A stretch of DNA of 64,000 bases, taken from assembly GCA_030180135.1 (NCBI GenBank), contig CM058239.1:59041246-59105245 (forward strand), in the 5' to 3' direction. Shown in pieces: positions 57,101 to 64,000 of the stretch. A program made the translations under genes and the position numbers. Each line of letters opens with the position of its first letter. Positions within the stretch are counted from its first letter, which is position 1. Source of the stretch: Orychophragmus violaceus (lineage: Eukaryota > Streptophyta > Magnoliopsida > Brassicales > Brassicaceae). The notes beneath the pieces are model-generated. The model did no database searches and was not told where the DNA came from. It saw only the letters and a list, made by a program, of their open reading frames with translations.

Positions 57101-57592
57101 AGATGAAGATCCATAGGTTCTCTGAGTACCTTGTCCAAAAGGCTTCTGAAAACCACTAGTCTGTCCAAAAGAGTTCTGATTGCCTGTGAAGGAACTCTTT
57201 TGTCCTCCATTGAAGAATCTGTTACCCTGCTGATTACCAAATCTGTTACCTTGGAAACCAGATCCTCCAATGTAATTCACATCTTCTTCCTGAGTGTCCT
57301 CCTCAGTCTGAATTACTTCAACATCTTGAGCAAAATGGACAGCTTTCTTATTGGCTAGGAGATTGCATATTGTGTCCATCCTAGATCTCAATTCAGCCAT
57401 CTCTGTATTCTCCACACTTCCACCAGATTTCTTCCTCCTCTCATCCATAGTCTTGCAACTGTTGCTGCTCACTAGGTTCTCAATCAACTGCTTAGCTTGT
57501 GCAGGAGTCCTGGTTTTGAAGTTTTCATTACTGGATTTATCCAGCGCAGACTGATATGGCAGATCTATGCCTCTGAAGAAGATACCAAGCAA
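54182..57592 (-). CDS. E2 Gag C-terminus, protease, RT and RNase H, 1136 codons open
   Basis: The longest frame of the window. It directly follows TAA 57595-57593, so no natural start exists. Residues 1-250 finish Gag (QN-rich), the Gag-PR linker carries palindromes (56728-56612), and protease has FERSLCDLGSSVNLMP with D451. The PR-RT linker has palindromes at 55695-55655. RT shows MCIDYRKLN, YCFLDGYSGFFQIP (D842) and FMDDFSVYG (D906, D907). RNase H begins VMCDASDFAVGAVLG (D1053) and runs through TEKELLAVVFAFEKF and TDHSALKYLM. It ends by frameshift at 54182. Residues needed for RT and RNase H catalysis are all present. Confidence 0.88.
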   Translation of the reverse strand: MLGIFFRGIDLPYQSALDKSSNENFKTRTPAQAKQLIENLVSSNSCKTMDERRKKSGGSVENTEMAELRSRMDTICNLLANKKAVHFAQDVEVIQTEEDTQEEDVNYIGGSGFQGNRFGNQQGNRFFNGGQKSSFTGNQNSFGQTSGFQKPFGQGTQRTYGSSSYQTPPAPTAHESRMETMMKQLVESQTKNAADVNEKIETVYKELNGKFEYLSTHMKELDARVARTTGYAQREDGYLPGRTDANPKYQCNAVTLRSGKELLPGQKKQLSVEELVEIDELGDEIRDIRNASIDATKQRSMQGDNEETVVAKSPSNDRHNSSDDRCKATEEDSRPEKPKQSTERVYKPKVPYPKNPRKAKNDRQYAKWKEFIKKVKVEVPLMDSMETSHVMRRCLKDMIAGKWSDEESVMMINEVCSAVIQGRIPEKLKDPGSFVLDCAIYRERFERSLCDLGSSVNLMPLSVAKRLGMTDFIPTRISLVLADRTIRIPEGVLEDVPIMIGKCVIPTDFVVLQYGQEPKDPLILGRPFLATAGAMIDCQGGKIVLNVGGLKMSFDMDKLVKRPTIDGQTFYVDTLGDLDAEYFHQSRAEDPLERALLSSILELEYLQDEPAMCYTRLMDFVEVAMQVEVSDATMQRSTLPKHRSLQVDRDWTEEKAPKIELKQLPSGLRYAFLGPNSTYPVIVNASLNNAELTLLLSKLRKHRKALGYSLDDISGISPELCMHRIHLEDESKTSVEHQRRLNPNLQEVVKEEIMKLLDAGIIYHISDGDWVSPVYVVPKKGGVTVVKNEKNELIPTRTVTGHKMCIDYRKLNAATRKDHFPLPLIDQMLERLANHPYYCFLDGYSGFFQIPIHPEDQGKTTFTCPYGTFSYRRMPFGLCNAPATFQRCMMSIFTDMIEDFMEVFMDDFSVYGSSYNECLDNLCKVLTRCEEKHLVLNWEKCHFMVRDGIVLGHKVSEAGIEVDRAKIEVMTNLQAPDSVKSIRSFLGHAGFYRRFIKDFSKIARPLTALLCKDTKFEFTADCQTAFEQIKQALVSAPIVQPPDWDLPFEVMCDASDFAVGAVLGQKKDINLHAIHYASRTLDDAQRNYATTEKELLAVVFAFEKFRPYLVGSKVIVHTDHSALKYLMQKRMLSLDC

Positions 57593-58381
57593 TTAGACTT
57601 CAGTAAATCCATGGTGTGGGCAGTCATGCTGGTACTTCTTGAATCTCATCCAGGCAGCTTTTAAAGGCTCCACAGCTCCTTGGGAAAATGTGAGAATGTC
57701 CTTTCTGGACTGATCTGAACGCGCATCATCATAGAAATGACGCAGGAACTCACTCATCAGGGCTGCCCAAGTAGTATACTGCCCAGGTGGCAGTTGCTTC
57801 AGCCATGCACCAGCGTCTCCAGCGAGACTGTGCGGAAAGAGCTTAAGGAACAAATAATCCTGGCAAACTCCATCATACTTCATGCCAGTGACTATGTCCT
57901 CAAACGAATCAATGTGATCCATAGGCTGCTCTGTTGGGTGACCATGGAATGCATTCTGTCTCATCAGCGAGTAGTAGATGGTCTTGATCTCAAAATCATT
58001 CCTCTCAAAGCCAGGAATCACTAAATCTGACCGGTTTGCATGAAACTCATCTGGTCTGTTGTAGTCAGCTAAGGTTCTCTCATGGACAACCATCTCTCTA
58101 CCTTGGGCATGTCTTGGCGCTTGTTTCTGCTCCTGTTGCGGTGGCTCAGGAGGGTCAGGGATGACATTCCCTTCAGCATCAACCCTTTGCCAAGCAGCAT
58201 TGTATGGGTTGTTATCTTGGTCCCTCAGAGTACCTTGAGCATCGCGTACTAGAATCAGCCTCTGTACTATCATTCTTTCTCTTCTTTCTCTTCTGTTAGT
58301 CCTCTCTAGACGTCCAAGTTCTTCAAGATCGAGATTGATTAGGCTTAAGTTCGGATTACTTCGAGTTTCACGCTTCTGCAT
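57593..58381 (-). pseudogene. gag: E2 gag N-terminal part, ended by a stop codon
   Basis: ATG at 58381 (MQKRETRSNP) matches the E1 start at 1769. The body has LADYNRPDEFHANRSDLVIPGF, QPMDHIDSFEDIVTGMK, HSLAGDAGAWLKQLPPGQ, FLRHFYDDARSDQ and CPHHGFTEV. Then TAA (57595-57593) stands where E1 has CAG (Gln), a change one transition away from CAA. Translation would yield only the N-terminal half of Gag. Confidence 0.9.
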
Positions 58382-58624
58382 AAACTGTATGTAATCGTCA
58401 AGCAACGATCGATGCTAACAGTGCAACGATAGATTCAATCTCAAATCGCTTAGTGACGATCGACACAATAGGTGCAACGATCGACGCCAGGCGAAATCGG
58501 TACCTGCGACAGAGAGAAAACAGAGAAGAAATCAGTAAAATAAAATAAAATAAACAAAAACAAAAACAAAAAGAAAAATTTCTAGTAAAAACCGTAAGTT
58601 CGGTCCTATCGAAGACTCTAAGAG
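58382..58624 (-). other. E2 5' leader with palindrome cluster
   Basis: Leader between primer site and gag. Palindromes at 58396-58490 on the - strand include GTCGATCGTTGCA, TGTGTCGATCGTCAC and AGCATCGATCGTTGC. Same place as 1661-1765 in E1. Confidence 0.75.
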
Positions 58625-58642
58625 TCCCCGGCAACGGCGCCA
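58625..58642 (-). other. E2 primer-binding site (tRNA-Asp)
   Basis: On the - strand TGGCGCCGTTGCCGGGGA, 5 bp from the 5' LTR (58648), complementary to the 3' end of tRNA-Asp, as in E1. Confidence 0.92.
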
Positions 58643-58647
58643 AAACT

Positions 58648-59843
58648 TGATAGGCTCTAAGTTTTAATCCCTATACTAACTGCAAGTGCACAGCAATATC
58701 AATGTAGTATATAGGGTATCGAATCCACAGAGACTCTGGTCTCGATAGATCAGAACCGTAGAGATTAATACTAAGAATAAAGCAAGTGGTGAATGAAATA
58801 AAAGCAAGGCGAGAAAGTAAATCAGTAGCAGGAATTTGTTTTGAAAGCAATAAACTAAAAGCGCTAAGTCTAGGGAATTCTCAGGAAATCAGACAAGCAG
58901 ACAAGTTAATCAGTCAGGATCAAATTAAACTCAGTTCTAGAACTCAAATCACGGAATTAGAATTAACCAAATCTCTTTGCGAAAATCCTCTAAGTCTAAG
59001 TGCAGTAATCCAAATCTCTTTGCAATTACTAACAGATTAAACCAGCATTAATTTCAAGTTCGATATGTTCACAATTAAACTAAACCAAATCTCTTTGCGA
59101 ATAATTTAATTGCTCAACCTAAATAGTTCAGATTCTAAACCACACTCTCGTGTCGTATTTAGCAACCTAAGATCTAGATTCTAATTGATCAGGTTATAAC
59201 TAGCATTAAGCACAATTTAGTTTGAAGAACATTCTAATCATGTGAATCCTTAACTGAATTAAACAAGTCTAGCAAGTCATGAAATCCTTAATGAGAAACC
59301 CTAAACCTAACTATGAATCTACTCAGACATGATTAATGAAACAGAAATCATAGAAATAATAGATTGCATATAAGAAATTAAATAGATAAAGGGGTTCGAA
59401 ATCTTCTCCAAAATAGATGAAGTACAAGAAATAGATCAGCCCCAAAAGCTCTAAAAATCTCTTAGCTCTAAGTATGAAAGCGTATCTAAAATAAAAGCCA
59501 AAACTCTAAATATATAGGCATAATCTCGGCTGGGGCTTCTGTGTAAATACTGGAACTTTCTGGGCTTTTCTGCAAATCTTCATAACTTCATTAACCGCCG
59601 TATTTCGGCTCATCTCGCTAGTGTGTCGATCGACACCAAAGGTGTGTCGATCGATGCATGATCATCAAATCGGACAGTGAGTTAAACTCTCGGCCAAAAT
59701 GCTCCAAAACTCCCAAAATACTCCAAAATCTCCACATTAGCTCCAAACCTGATTAAACCTGTAAAAGACTCTAAAATAACACAAAAGACACTAAAAACAC
59801 AACTATATCATGGCATAAAACCGGTAAAAACCATGATATATCA
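58648..59843 (-). repeat. E2 5' LTR
   Basis: 1196 bp, TGATAGGCTC to ATATATCA on the + strand. Two CGATCG palindromes at about 59624-59660, one unit fewer than the 3' LTR. Confidence 0.95.
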
Positions 59844-59848
59844 ATTGA

Positions 59849-60010
59849 TCCAAAAAATGTGTCCTTGTCACAATGTGTCTAATTGGAGCTATTGGCTGGT
59901 ATGGTTTCTCGGTCAACCTTGTTAATTATAAAATCATGTCTATCTCTTGTCTGATGTTGAAATGCAACTGCAGTACTTAGCTTTTTCCCCCTGTAATTGG
60001 CTGGTTGATC
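59849..60010 (+). other. hAT interior right of E2, unrecognised
   Basis: The invertase reading frame runs on through this stretch on the - strand to a stop at 59879 (SDQPANYRGKKLSTAV and onward), but the residues no longer match the invertase family after LEIQALFFS. It is either another fragment joined to the invertase piece or noncoding hAT sequence. Confidence 0.45.
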
Positions 60011-60512
60011 CGAGAAGAATAATGCCTGGATTTCAAGTGGATGACCATGAATGCCCATTCTTCGATCAATCATACATGATCCATCAGTCACAAGAAGAGT
60101 TGGGGACATGTCAAAACCGTCAGCTAGACATAGTTTAAGGATCAACTTGATCCATGTTTGAACATCGATTCTCTCTTGCAATGTGTAATCTCTAGTGAGC
60201 TTTCCATAAGCTCTCAGCAATATGATCCACCACAAGCCTTAGCAAAATTTACAACCTCAGTAAGAATCATTCTCCACTCACATTACTATTGCAATACTAA
60301 AGTGAAAATTGAAAACTTTAGAAGTGAAAATTGCATGAGCATAAGGAATTACCAAAGTCAACAGGACTAACACGTCCAATAGCTGATTCTCCAAAATTTT
60401 CATCTACAATCACCTCAAACGAGCCATCATTTCTTTCAAGTGCAACAGATTTCACTTTAAAACTCGCTGGTATTAGCCCAGGGCTGTGACAGTCCCCTGT
60501 TTTCTCCCAGCT
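60011..60512 (-). pseudogene. Captured alkaline/neutral invertase gene fragment, two exons and an intron
   Basis: Alkaline/neutral invertases (GH100) split sucrose into glucose and fructose in cytosol or organelles. On the - strand, exon A (60512-60353) reads SWEKTGDCHSPGLIPASFKV and ESAIGRVSPVDF, and ends at GT (60352-60351). The intron of 115 bp ends CTAAG. Exon B (60237 to about 60011) reads GLWWIILLRAYGKLTRDYTL, DGFDMSPTLLVTDGSC and MIDRRMGIHGHPLEIQALFF. Joining gives an in-phase Gly codon across the splice site. About 120 codons of a protein of roughly 550-650 are present. It lies inside the hAT ends, opposite to the transposase, so it looks transduplicated from a host gene. Changes from the family consensus (VDF for VDS, VQTW for VQTG) suggest decay. 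Confidence 0.88.
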
Positions 60513-61139
60513 CTAAAGACCAAGTAACAGAAAGCTCGATTAAGAAACTTCTCGTAGATTAGTAAATCAAATTCCTTACAATTAGCATCCAAACTAATTA
60601 AAGTCACCGGGATCAAAGGAAAACACGTGTTCTAAGAACCAGGAACTATATAGCAAGTAGTAAGGAATGCACATCTTTAGACCACATATGTGGATATCAG
60701 ACGCATCTAAAAGAAGATCACAGTGTCACAGCTCAATATTTCCAATGCTCGGAGCTTCATCAAAGCAATATATGATAGATAACAATTTTAAAAGCACTTA
60801 TTAAACCTAATTTTACCAAGTAAACTATCAAATATTTAGTGATATGAACAAAATGAACATACTTTAAGAACCAGAAACTAATATAGCAGGCAAGGAGAGG
60901 CAAATCTTTAGACCAAGTAAACAAAACTCCGGACATCTTCAAGAATATCAAAGTATCACCAATTTTAACAACTAATTTATGACAAAAGCAATCAAACTTT
61001 TTGTTCTGACCAAATTAAAAACACAAGAAGACATACCTGGAAATCAAATTCCAGTGGCAAATCATGAGCATGCAACCAAGTAATACATAACTATTTGAAA
61101 TGATAACTGTTAAAATGGTACTCTGTAACCCGCGGGTTG
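60513..61139. other. hAT interior upstream of the invertase exons, with a duplicated block
   Basis: AT-rich DNA. A block of about 55 bp (TAAGAACCAG, AACTA, ATATAGCA, CATCTTTAGACCA words) occurs at 60631-60685 and again, diverged, at 60863-60917. TTTAG at the exon A border fits a 3' splice site, so part of this may be captured intron. No further invertase exon was recognised. Confidence 0.45.
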
Positions 61140-61290
61140 ACCGCTAAACCGCCGAAATATGGCAAGGCGGGATTGAACATAACAATTTGGACCGCCGCCC
61201 GTGACGGATCGGACCGCACGGTCTTGAGGGAAGAAGCAACCGCGGTGGGGCGGAATATTTGGTCGCGGTCCGCCCGATTTGACACCCCTA
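61140..61290 (+). repeat. hAT right terminal and subterminal region
   Basis: GC-rich subterminal DNA (GACCGCCGCCCGTGACGG, GCGGTGGGGCGG) ends in the inverted repeat ATTTGACACCCCTA; the target duplication GTTATGAT follows at 61291-61298. Confidence 0.85.
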
Positions 61291-61298
61291 GTTATGAT

Positions 61299-61860
61299 CA
61301 GTTTTAATGTTATCCTAGTTGCCAACGATAATTTTGACAACCCTTCTCTACATCCATCGTAGAGGGGCTGACTTGTTGCGTCTAGCATATCATAAAATTG
61401 TTTGACATCTAAGGTGGATTCCTCAAAAACATCATACTGATCAGTACTTATTGTTTAATAAAATGTATCTATAAACAAATTATGCATCCTATCATGCTCT
61501 TGGTAATTATGCTCCCGTAATAACCAAATTGATCATGGTTAACATGCAATTCATTTTCATGCTAAAAATTGCTATTACTACTACTTCATGCATTATGCTC
61601 ATTATAGCCTTCTCGTGTAGATATCAAATAAAATAATCTAGTATAAAACGTATATTCAATAAATTACGCCAAGCCGTTTCACGTGGGATAAATTTTCTAT
61701 TCATGCATTTCCAACAAGGGCAGAACATCTTCCCGCTTTCCATGGTTATCGATGTTTGGCTTGCTTGATACATGAATATTTCCACCCCGCTTTGAAACTC
61801 TTTCGTCACCACTCATTCTGCATCCTTATGTTAAAACATCCAACTTCGTAATTCGTATAT
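61299..61860 (-). pseudogene. CACTA transposase N-terminal part
   Basis: On the - strand 61812-61624 reads VTKEFQSGVEIFMYQASQ and MFCPCWKCMNRKFIPRETAW, the transposase-associated domain with its CPCxKC-like motif. About 61388-61299 reads QPLYDGCREGLSKLSLATRI, the block that precedes the TNP2 core. The hAT insertion follows; the sequence continues at 24503 on the same strand. Between the two pieces the frame is broken. Confidence 0.8.
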
Positions 61861-62407
61861 AGACATTTGAAAATGAAAAATTTGTGTTTTTTATTCTAAG
61901 GAAGTGTGTTGTTTGATTTGTGTTTCTTTCGTTTCTTTAAGGGGTATTTATAGAAAATTTTAGAAAAATAGCAACAAATTAACGACCAAAATTAAGCATC
62001 AAATTTACAACAAAAACTTTAATAGCGAATTTACATCGAATGAGTGAAAAATGTACATCATTTTATTATGTCCCAAAAAATATATAGACCATCTTAAAAA
62101 CATGTTTATCTACCAAATAACATCGTTGATTCAATGTTAATTCATTGTTTATTTCAACTAGTTCTTTTGAACATTAATTTGTCGTAAATTAGCATCGAAT
62201 TTACGATGAATATGACGGGTCCCCATGTAGACGTCAAATTGACAGAATAAGTGACGATTTTACGTCGAAATTTATAACTCGCTAATTACCGTCCATTTTA
62301 CGTCAGCTAATTTTTTCGTCGTAAATTCATCGTAAAACTAATAGTAATTAACGATGGAAAATATTTGACGTAAAATTTCGTCACAAGAGACTTGTTTTCT
62401 TGTAGTG
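61861..62407 (-). repeat. CACTA 5' leader, subterminal repeats and terminal inverted repeat
   Basis: 62160-62390 has many copies in both orientations of a word like TTTACGACG/CGTCGTAAA (for example CGTCGTAAATTCATCGTAAA), the usual binding repeats for a CACTA transposase. The terminus on the - strand is CACTACAAGAAAAC at 62407-62394. The three bases after it are TGA, a possible half of a 3-bp target duplication. Confidence 0.85.
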
Positions 62408-62644
62408 TGAAAGCATTAATTAAAAAATCACATGTTTTCATTATGCAAAATTGCATTCATTTGTCATGTTTGATTGCAATCATCATCTATTGCCTAAATG
62501 TTAAAAGACATTCAATAGTACGTAATATAATCGAGCACAAATTCAAAATTTACAAAAGCATTTGTAGAGACAAGATTGCCTTGCTTAGCAACATCGACAT
62601 AAAACACTAAAAAAGTTATACATTCTTATAAGCATTTTAAATCC
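62408..62644. other. Gap between CACTA end and Harbinger start, nothing seen
   Basis: AT-rich DNA without a conserved frame. It is the only stretch in the right half of the window that I cannot assign to any element. Confidence 0.5.
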
Positions 62645-62647
62645 TTA

Positions 62648-64000
62648 AGGGCATCTCCAACCAGCTCTCAAATTCTCAATATTGTGAGGCTTTTGGCATT
62701 CCAACCAATCCTCAAATTTGAGGTTTCATTATTGAAAACCTAAAAACTTCATTTTTGTGAGCCTATAATTATGTCTTCCATAAATAAATGTACTAAACTT
62801 AATTTATAATAACTTAATTACACAAAATAAAATAAAATAGAATAAATATTACACAACATTAAAATAAAGTTCACACAATAGAAAATTACATTAAATGAAA
62901 CTTACACAAAATAAAAATAAATTAAACAAACTTAACACAAGTTAATACAAATTACATGAACACATAAATATTACTTATCTTATAAGTGGTACCAAAATAC
63001 TAGTATTCATCCGGTAAACCGGATCCAAACCTCCAAAGTCATTGAAATATTGTCGATAAATATTCAGATCAAATGAAAGTTGTTGCTGCTCTTGAGTTCT
63101 TTTTTTGTATGACAGAGAAAAGGCTCATCAAAATTTGTTTCAATGATTACTCTCGAACAATCTTGCGTATGGTGAAAGAGATTTCCATCGCCGATTTCGA
63201 ATGTCAAAAAGGATTTTTCTTCACATTGTTGATTCTGTTAAACAACATAACAACTACTTCACTAAACGACGTGATGGTTTAGGAAGATTAGGCTTATCAA
63301 CCTTGCAAAAAGTAATAGCTTCCATTCAAATCTTGGCGTATGGCAAGACTGATGATGCCACACACAAAAACATAAAAATAGGAGAGTCTATGGCAATTGA
63401 ATGCATGAAGCGCTTTTGTCGAGCAATTGTCACCATTTTCTCGAAGTGGTATCTCAGGTCACCAAAAACAGAGGACGTTGCTAGGCTTCTCCACATTGGT
63501 TAATAACGTGGATTTTCTGAAATGTTGGATAGTCTTGATTGTATGCATTGGAAGTAGAAAAATTGTCCAACTTCTTAGGCAGGACAATTCACAGGTCGTA
63601 GCGGAGCACCCACAATCATTCTTGAAGCGTATGCAGATTATGATATATGGATATGGCATGGCTACTTTGGCATGCCGGAAAGCAACAACGACATTAACAT
63701 TTTGAAATCATCAATTCTAGCTTGTAATCTACAAATAAAATATAAAGAGACTCATTTATCACTTCAGAATGCGTTGATTGAACACATATGGGAGCATTAC
63801 GGAGATAATGCATAAGTAATTTTGTATTTTATATGTAACGTTGTAAAATATGTGTTTATGCATGTTTTATTATTATATATGTAATTATATTATTTTTTAT
63901 TGTGTAATATTGTAATACTGTGTGTTGTATCTATACCTTTAATGAGAAGTAATTTTGGGCGATTGCTGATGTGTCGTCACGAGAGGGCTCTAGAGGCCGA
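62648..64000 (+). mobile_element. PIF/Harbinger DNA transposon, left end and broken transposase
   Basis: AGGGCATCTCCAACC at 62648-62662 is a typical plant PIF/Harbinger-type terminus, and TTA at 62645-62647 fits the family's 3-bp target. A transposase relic follows on the + strand (63140-63815). No matching right terminus is visible before 64000, so the element continues outside. 62750-63060 is AT-rich and noncoding. Confidence 0.7.
63140..63815 (+). pseudogene. PIF/Harbinger transposase, shifted and internally deleted
   Basis: Piece one (63201-63503): FLHIVDSVKQHNNYFTKRRD, GRLGLSTLQKVIASIQILAY, IGESMAIECMKRFCRAIV and FSKWYLRSPKTEDVARLLHIG, the ALP1/Harbinger N-terminal half. A shift near 63500 leads to MLDSLDCMHWK (first catalytic Asp region), then stops, then APTIILEAYADYDIWIWHGYFG and ESNNDINILKSS (second Asp). 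The text then jumps to LQNALIEHIWEHYGDNA and a TAA at 63813-63815, which is the usual protein end, so the middle with the third acidic residue is deleted. The protein would need a Myb-like partner to transpose; this copy is inactive. Confidence 0.82.

Larger units (their letters stand above)
27750..59843 (-). mobile_element. E2: Athila-type Ty3/gypsy element, split by copia B
   Basis: LTRs at 27750-28967 (3') and 58648-59843 (5'), ends TGATAGGCTC and ATATATCA on the + strand, with a perfect target duplication ATTGA at 27745-27749 and 59844-59848. The tRNA-Asp primer site and the polypurine tract give - orientation. Without the 22.2 kb insertion B the element is about 9.9 kb, close to E1 at 9.7 kb. 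The gag-pol reading frame spans 58381 down to 52512 with three visible lesions only: TAA at 57595-57593, a 1-bp loss in an A run near 54200, and TGA at 53873-53871. It is the better template for understanding E1. Confidence 0.95.
24512..61290 (+). mobile_element. hAT DNA transposon carrying E2 and an invertase fragment
   Basis: The ends are TAGGGATGTCAAAT (24512) and its inverted partner ATTTGACACCCCTA (ending 61290), with one mismatch in 14 bp. An 8-bp target duplication GTTATGAT lies at 24504-24511 and 61291-61298. Both ends go inward into GC-rich GGGCGGG/CCCGCC runs, usual for plant hAT elements. The interior holds a BED-type transposase (25181-27269), then E2 (27750-59843), then a captured invertase segment. 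Without E2 the element would be about 4.7 kb. It is inserted in the CACTA transposase. Confidence 0.9.
10070..62407 (-). mobile_element. CACTA (En/Spm-type) DNA transposon, host of the nest
   Basis: The right end reads, on the - strand, CACTACAAGAAAAC (62407 down to 62394), followed inward by many ACGTCGTAAAT-type subterminal repeats. Transposase pieces in consistent - strand order lie at 61860-61299, 24503-22407, 21830-21001 and 10869-10783, separated by hAT, LINE and F insertions. The left boundary is uncertain: no matching CACTA terminus is visible, and it may lie beyond E1 or outside the window. All coding pieces are degenerate. The 10070 start is only the point from which related DNA is visible. 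Confidence 0.75.

Overview
The window is plant nuclear DNA and reads as deep heterochromatin: nearly all of it is transposable elements, mostly inserted into one another. Asp-tRNA-primed Athila-type Ty3/gypsy elements, Met-tRNA-primed copia elements, a CACTA element ending in CACTACAAGAAAAC and a captured neutral-invertase fragment point to a dicot. I infer Brassicaceae with moderate confidence, since no host gene fixes the taxon. I found no intact host gene, no structural RNA gene and no CRISPR.

Layout. Element E1, a decayed Athila-type retrotransposon on the + strand, occupies 331-10064 and has a perfect target-site duplication (TSD) ATACT. From about 10070 to 62407 lies a broken CACTA element on the - strand. 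Its 5' terminus is at 62407, its transposase pieces lie at 61299-61860, 22407-24503, 21001-21830 and 10783-10869, and its left end is not visible. Three things interrupt it. F (10870-21000) is a large retrotransposon derivative whose 3.6-3.7 kb LTRs exceed its 2.8 kb interior. A 5'-truncated LINE tail lies at about 21836-22391. A hAT element spans 24512-61290 with TSD GTTATGAT.

The hAT carries a dead BED-finger transposase and, on the opposite strand, a two-exon fragment of an alkaline/neutral invertase gene. It is split by E2 (27750-59843, - strand, TSD ATTGA), a second Athila-type element with only three visible coding lesions. E2 is split by copia element B (29256-51450, - strand, TSD TATCG). 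B is split by copia C (35402-50152, + strand, TSD GCATG), and C by its near-twin D (38686-46061, - strand, TSD GAAGG). This gives a six-level nest, CACTA > hAT > E2 > B > C > D, with TSDs at the five inner levels. Beyond the CACTA end, a PIF/Harbinger element with a damaged transposase starts near 62648 and runs to or past the window end.

How the parts relate. B, C and D are non-autonomous copia elements: gag plus the protease active site, then only relics of reverse transcriptase. They probably moved with enzymes supplied by another element. The most unusual signal is a short palindrome centred on CGATCG (for example TGCATCGATCGATGCA, TGCAACGATCGTTGCA, TGTGTCGATCGACACA). It recurs in clusters in both Athila-type elements and in the LTRs and leader of copia C and D. 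In the Athila-type elements the clusters sit at matching places: LTR, leader, Gag-PR linker, PR-RT linker, RNaseH-integrase linker and 3' noncoding region.
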